Origin: JALYXI01 sp963795835
GTDB lineage: Bacteria; Acidobacteriota; Terriglobia; Bryobacterales; Bryobacteraceae
DNA length: 64,000 nt
Direction of reading: 5' to 3'
Assembly: GCA_963795835.1 (NCBI GenBank)
Contig: CAWCJC010000009.1
Span: 496,001 to 560,000, forward strand
Of the stretch, positions 61,160 through 64,000 are shown piece by piece. The notes under the pieces were generated by a model. It saw only the letters and a list, made by a program, of their open reading frames with translations. It was not told the DNA's origin and made no database searches. Each line of letters begins with the position of its first letter. The stretch's first letter is position 1. The translations under genes and the position numbers were made by a program.

Positions 61160-61534
61160 ATGAAACTAACCCCTGTCTTGCTGGTCGAAAGTGTCGAAAA
61201 TAGCCTCGTGTTTTGGGTGGACCGCATGGGATGGCAGAAAACCGTGGAAGTGCCACATGGCGGCCAAATCGGCTTTGCCATTCTCGAGAATGAGAACTCC
61301 GAAATCATGCTGCAGACGTTTGAAAGCGCCTCTCAGGATGTGCCTCAGTTCGGCGGCAGCCCCGGCCGATGCCGAACCTCCCTCTTCATCGAAGTGACGG
61401 ATTGGAACGACACTGTCCAGAAATTGGACGGCTACGCCATTCAGATGCCGGAGCGCACCACGTTTTACGGCATGCGCGAAATTGGTGTTTTCGACCCCGA
61501 TGGGCACATCGTGATCTTCGCGGCGAAGGCATGA
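61160..61534 (+). CDS. VOC (glyoxalase/bleomycin-resistance) family protein
   Basis: 124 residues with beta-alpha-beta-beta-beta halves: 'LTPVLLVESVENSLVFWVDR', 'GFAILENENSEIMLQTFESA', 'CRTSLFIEVTDWNDTVQKLD', 'REIGVFDPDGHIVIFAAK' (the family's final D-P-x-G-H/N pattern). The metal ligands are not clearly set. Function is unspecified. It ends 12 bp before the RNase P RNA gene. Confidence 0.82.
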   Translation: MKLTPVLLVESVENSLVFWVDRMGWQKTVEVPHGGQIGFAILENENSEIMLQTFESASQDVPQFGGSPGRCRTSLFIEVTDWNDTVQKLDGYAIQMPERTTFYGMREIGVFDPDGHIVIFAAKA

Positions 61535-61546
61535 GACACTGAAGTC

Positions 61547-61923
61547 GGCTTGCCGGATGGGTAGCCGCTCGCTTCGGCGAGAGGAAAGTCCGGTCTCCAC
61601 AGGGCAGCGCGCCGGCTAACGGCCGGGGGGAATTCGTTCAAGCGGATTTCTACGGAAAGTGCAACAGAAAAGATACCGCCCTCAGGTTTCGGCTTGAAGG
61701 TAAGGGTGAAATGGTGCGGTAAGAGCGCACCGCGGCGCGAGTAATCGTGTCCGGTCAGGGAAAACCCCGCGCGGAGCAAGACCAAATAGGGGAGGAGGGG
61801 CGGCCCGCTCCGTTTTACTTCCGGGTAGGTTGCTGGAGCCGTTCAGTAATGGGCGGCCAAGAGGAATGGCTACCGCTTTTCCGCAAGGGAAAGTACAGAA
61901 ACCGGCTTATAGTCTGGCAGGCC
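61547..61923 (+). ncRNA. rnpB: RNase P RNA (bacterial type A)
   Basis: Conserved elements of M1-like RNA occur in order: GAGGAAAGTCCGG near 61580, ACAGAAAAGATACCGCC near 61663, GGTAAGGGTGAAATGGTGCG near 61700, AGAGGAATGGCTACCGC near 61860, and ACAGAAACCGGCTTAT at 61895. Ends pair as helix P1: GGCTTGCCGGAT (61547) with GTCTGGCAGGCC (61912-61923), allowing GU pairs. It is the ribozyme that makes mature tRNA 5' ends. Exact 5' and 3' ends are estimated from the pairing. A strong terminator follows. Confidence 0.93.
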
Positions 61924-61930
61924 AAAGGAA

Positions 61931-61965
61931 AACGCCGCAAAGGATTGCTCCCTTGCGGCGTTTTT
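61931..61965 (+). terminator. Rho-independent terminator of rnpB
   Basis: AACGCCGCAAAGG pairs with CCCTTGCGGCGTT across a 6-nt loop (TATT region), followed by a run of T. It lies directly after the RNase P RNA and ends 18 bp before the convergent TonB receptor gene, so it may also terminate leftward transcripts. Confidence 0.9.
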
Positions 61966-61982
61966 CTTGGTACTTAAGTGAG

Positions 61983-64000
61983 TTAGAAGTTCAGCCGGAG
62001 CGCTAACTGAATCTGACGATTCGTACCCTGGCCGATGAACTGGCTGACGGTGGAGGTCAGAAGGCCGAACGTTCCGCCTGCCGCGGCCGAGTTGAAGGCT
62101 TGGCCGGGTTGCAGAGTGTTCGCGGCACCCAGGTTTGCGGTGCCCGCCGGGAGCCCAGCGCCCAAACGGGACGCGGGAACAGCGAAGTTGGGATGGTTCA
62201 TGATGTTGTAAATTTCGGCGCGGAACTCAACGTTGGCACGCTCAGTAACGCGGAACTTCTTATCCAGAGTCAAATCCAACTGTGTCAAATGCGGTCCCTT
62301 CAACGCATTGCGGGCCAGATTGCCGAAGGTGCCCGGAGCGGGAAGCGAAAATGCAGCCGGATTGATGAAGAAACCGGTCGACGTCTGAACGTAAGGAGCG
62401 ACGCCGGCGACATAATCGGGCCGACGCACGTTACGGGAATTGCCGCCACCCGGTACGTTGACCACGGCGGTCGTGCGAACTACCCCGTTTTGCACCACAG
62501 GGCTGGTGTAAATCGCGCCGGTGACATTGTCGCGATAAACAACGTCAGGGCGGGTGATGTTGACTTCAATCGGCACCCCGGAGCGGGCGTTGAAAATGCC
62601 GCCCAGCTGCCAACCGCCCAGAATGGTCTGCGCCACCGGATTCATACTGCTGGCGTATTTCTTGCCGTGCCCGAAAGGAAGCTCGTAGAGCGCACTGGCA
62701 TTGAAGCTGTGGCGAATATCGAAGTTGTTATCGCCATGATCAGCCGCGAAATTGTAATTGTTGGCCGCTGTGCGGGCTTCGTTCGAGCCGCTCGTATTTC
62801 CGATGGAGTGTCCCCAGGTATACTGCGAACCCATTGTGAAGCCACTGGAATAACGGCGGTTCAGGCTCAACTGCAACGCGTCGTAGTGATCGCGTCCGCC
62901 GCTGGTCTTGTAATCGACTTCGGCGAAACGATTGCCGAACTCGCGGTTGATGATTGCCGCGCCCGTGGTGGGATTCGTATCGACGCTGGTGATCTTGTTT
63001 GCGATGCTGCGCAAGAACAAGTTACGGCCCTGGCTCCCTACATAAGCGGCCGTGAAGACAGCCTGTCCGGGAAGCTGCTGCTCAATCGAGAAAGTATATT
63101 GCAGGATCTTCTCCGGAATCTGGTACCCGGGTGCATATGCCCGCGGCTGGAAAGAAGCACTGGTGCTATTGATGTCGAATCCTGCGATCACGGCCGGAAT
63201 GCTGACAGGGTAGGAAACACCGGAGCTCAAGGTGCGGATCACGCGATCGCTTTCAATCGGCTGGATCTGATCTTCTTCCTGACCCGGGCCATAGTAATAA
63301 CCGGAGCCGACGCGGATCACAGTCTTGTTGTCGAGAGCGGTGGGAGCCCAGGAAATCGCCAGACGAGGCCCGAAGTTCAGTTTAGAGCTGTTGTAGAACG
63401 GTTTCTTCGGGTCATCCAACGTGCCGGTCACGATGTTAAAGATCACATCCCGGTTGCGCGATTCGTTCATCACGGAATAGTACTCGTACCGAAGGCCGTA
63501 GCTGATCGTGATGCTGGGACGCACTTTCCATTCGTCCTGTGCATAGCCGATGAGGTAATGTTGGTCGCCCTGATGAATCCCACCAATGCCGTTAAAGGGC
63601 GACGGTTGGCTTAAGTCCGCCAGCACCTGAACGGACGCAAGATTATTCGCCAGGAAATCCGTGGGCGAGTTGAAGGTATAAGTCGCGCCGCCAAGGCGGT
63701 CCGTCCGGATCTGAATCTTACGATACTCAAACCCGAATTTCATGTTGTGAGTGCCTTTCAGGTACGAAAGGTTATCGATGTAGGCGAGAGAGTAGTTCGT
63801 GTAAGGCTGGCCGCGGCCGTTCGACGCGCTGTTGGCGCGGTTCAAGCCGGCGGGTGTAACATAACCGGCGCTATTGCCTTGTCCCGCGATTCCGGGAAGC
63901 GCGACGCTGCCTCCAATGTTGACCGCGATATTCGAGAAATCCACACCCGTGCCTTGAGGAGCAAGTCCGTTGTAGCGGGTCTTTGCTAAGTTGAGCCCCA
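61983..64000 (-). CDS. Oar-like TonB-dependent receptor, C-terminal part (runs off the right edge)
   Basis: The frame is open to the window edge, so the N-terminus, including signal peptide and carboxypeptidase-like domain, lies outside. Visible barrel segments are 'YAQDEWKVRPSITISYGLRY', 'LNFGPRLAISWAPTALDNKT', 'AAYVGSQGRNLFLRSIANKI', 'FDIRHSFNASALYELPFGHG', 'GGIFNARSGVPIEVNITRPD', 'DLTLDKKFRVTERANVEFRA', and the C-terminal 'QIQLALRLNF' with a final Phe. It is related to the receptor at 13087 (same end pattern RQIQL..), a sign of the expanded family. It ends 18 bp from the rnpB terminator. Confidence 0.9.
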   Translation of the reverse strand, partial: GLNLAKTRYNGLAPQGTGVDFSNIAVNIGGSVALPGIAGQGNSAGYVTPAGLNRANSASNGRGQPYTNYSLAYIDNLSYLKGTHNMKFGFEYRKIQIRTDRLGGATYTFNSPTDFLANNLASVQVLADLSQPSPFNGIGGIHQGDQHYLIGYAQDEWKVRPSITISYGLRYEYYSVMNESRNRDVIFNIVTGTLDDPKKPFYNSSKLNFGPRLAISWAPTALDNKTVIRVGSGYYYGPGQEEDQIQPIESDRVIRTLSSGVSYPVSIPAVIAGFDINSTSASFQPRAYAPGYQIPEKILQYTFSIEQQLPGQAVFTAAYVGSQGRNLFLRSIANKITSVDTNPTTGAAIINREFGNRFAEVDYKTSGGRDHYDALQLSLNRRYSSGFTMGSQYTWGHSIGNTSGSNEARTAANNYNFAADHGDNNFDIRHSFNASALYELPFGHGKKYASSMNPVAQTILGGWQLGGIFNARSGVPIEVNITRPDVVYRDNVTGAIYTSPVVQNGVVRTTAVVNVPGGGNSRNVRRPDYVAGVAPYVQTSTGFFINPAAFSLPAPGTFGNLARNALKGPHLTQLDLTLDKKFRVTERANVEFRAEIYNIMNHPNFAVPASRLGAGLPAGTANLGAANTLQPGQAFNSAAAGGTFGLLTSTVSQFIGQGTNRQIQLALRLNF

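Noticed and set aside
62100..63614. 504-residue plus-strand open frame
   Set aside because: Antisense to the TonB receptor, whose motifs are clear.
1..64000. CRISPR array, prophage, integron or insertion sequence
   Set aside because: No regularly spaced repeats, integrase, transposase or terminal inverted repeats were seen.

Overview
The window reads as chromosomal DNA from an acidobacterium, most likely a Solibacter/Bryobacter-type lineage. This rests on gene content and not on a 16S gene, because none is present. Supporting content is two Oar-like TonB-dependent receptors with carboxypeptidase-regulatory N-termini, secreted NHL/BACON-type proteins, TolB-like/TPR proteins, RES-Xre and MNT-HEPN toxin-antitoxin pairs, an ImuA/ImuB pair of the acidobacterial type, several sugar-phosphate-isomerase-like TIM barrels, and lpxB (a Gram-negative outer membrane). 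No phage, plasmid, integrase, transposase, rRNA, tRNA or CRISPR array was recognised.

Layout. 1-9.2 kb: a cut-off beta-propeller gene, a redoxin, a frameshifted TPR gene, two TolB-like/TPR proteins, an ArsB-like transporter, a radical SAM enzyme, a small secreted protein and a secreted cyclophilin. 9.2-13 kb: a Uma2-like nuclease, the imuA-imuB mutasome pair, a TIM-barrel isomerase and a non-coding stretch holding a duplicated imuA/imuB junction plus copies of a dispersed repeat. 13-19 kb: a large TonB receptor, a secreted methyltransferase-like protein and an MNT-HEPN pair. 19-25.4 kb: an MsbA-like ABC exporter, an M1-peptidase-like protein that has lost its zinc site, lpxB, an unknown protein and tmk. 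25.4-33 kb: an S41 peptidase, an SDR and a cupin, then a tight plus-strand run of ku, lipid kinase, phosphoesterase, TIM barrel and Gfo/Idh/MocA oxidoreductase. 33-41 kb: an AlgD-like dehydrogenase, RES-Xre toxin-antitoxin, DUF1223, purQ-purL-purF and a LuxR-type regulator. 41-46.5 kb is a lipid block: plsC and acyl-CoA synthetase, etfB-etfA (beta-oxidation electron acceptor), and acpP-fabF (fatty acid synthesis). 46.6-56 kb: a 1071-residue secreted repeat protein, a wrecked GH43 gene, parvulin plus formylglycine-generating enzyme plus TIM barrel, an M28 peptidase, pgl, a receiver-like protein and a ferritin-like protein. 57-64 kb: trpD, sucC-sucD-ndk, DinB, VOC, the RNase P RNA gene with a clear terminator, and the end of a second TonB receptor.

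The most unusual sequence-level observations are as follows. (1) In the GH43 remnant at about 49.9-50.5 kb, a piece of the conserved core is encoded on the opposite strand between short inverted repeats, which looks like a micro-inversion. (2) In the M1-like protein all three zinc ligands are substituted although their spacing is exactly kept. (3) fabF has its only well-placed Shine-Dalgarno in front of an ATT codon. (4) Five apparent single-base (+1) frameshifts occur in four genes, including purF. They could be decay or a base-calling problem and should be settled first. (5) A perfect 14-bp palindrome overlaps the ribosome binding site of the RES-Xre operon. I did not find a convincing wholly new multi-gene system.
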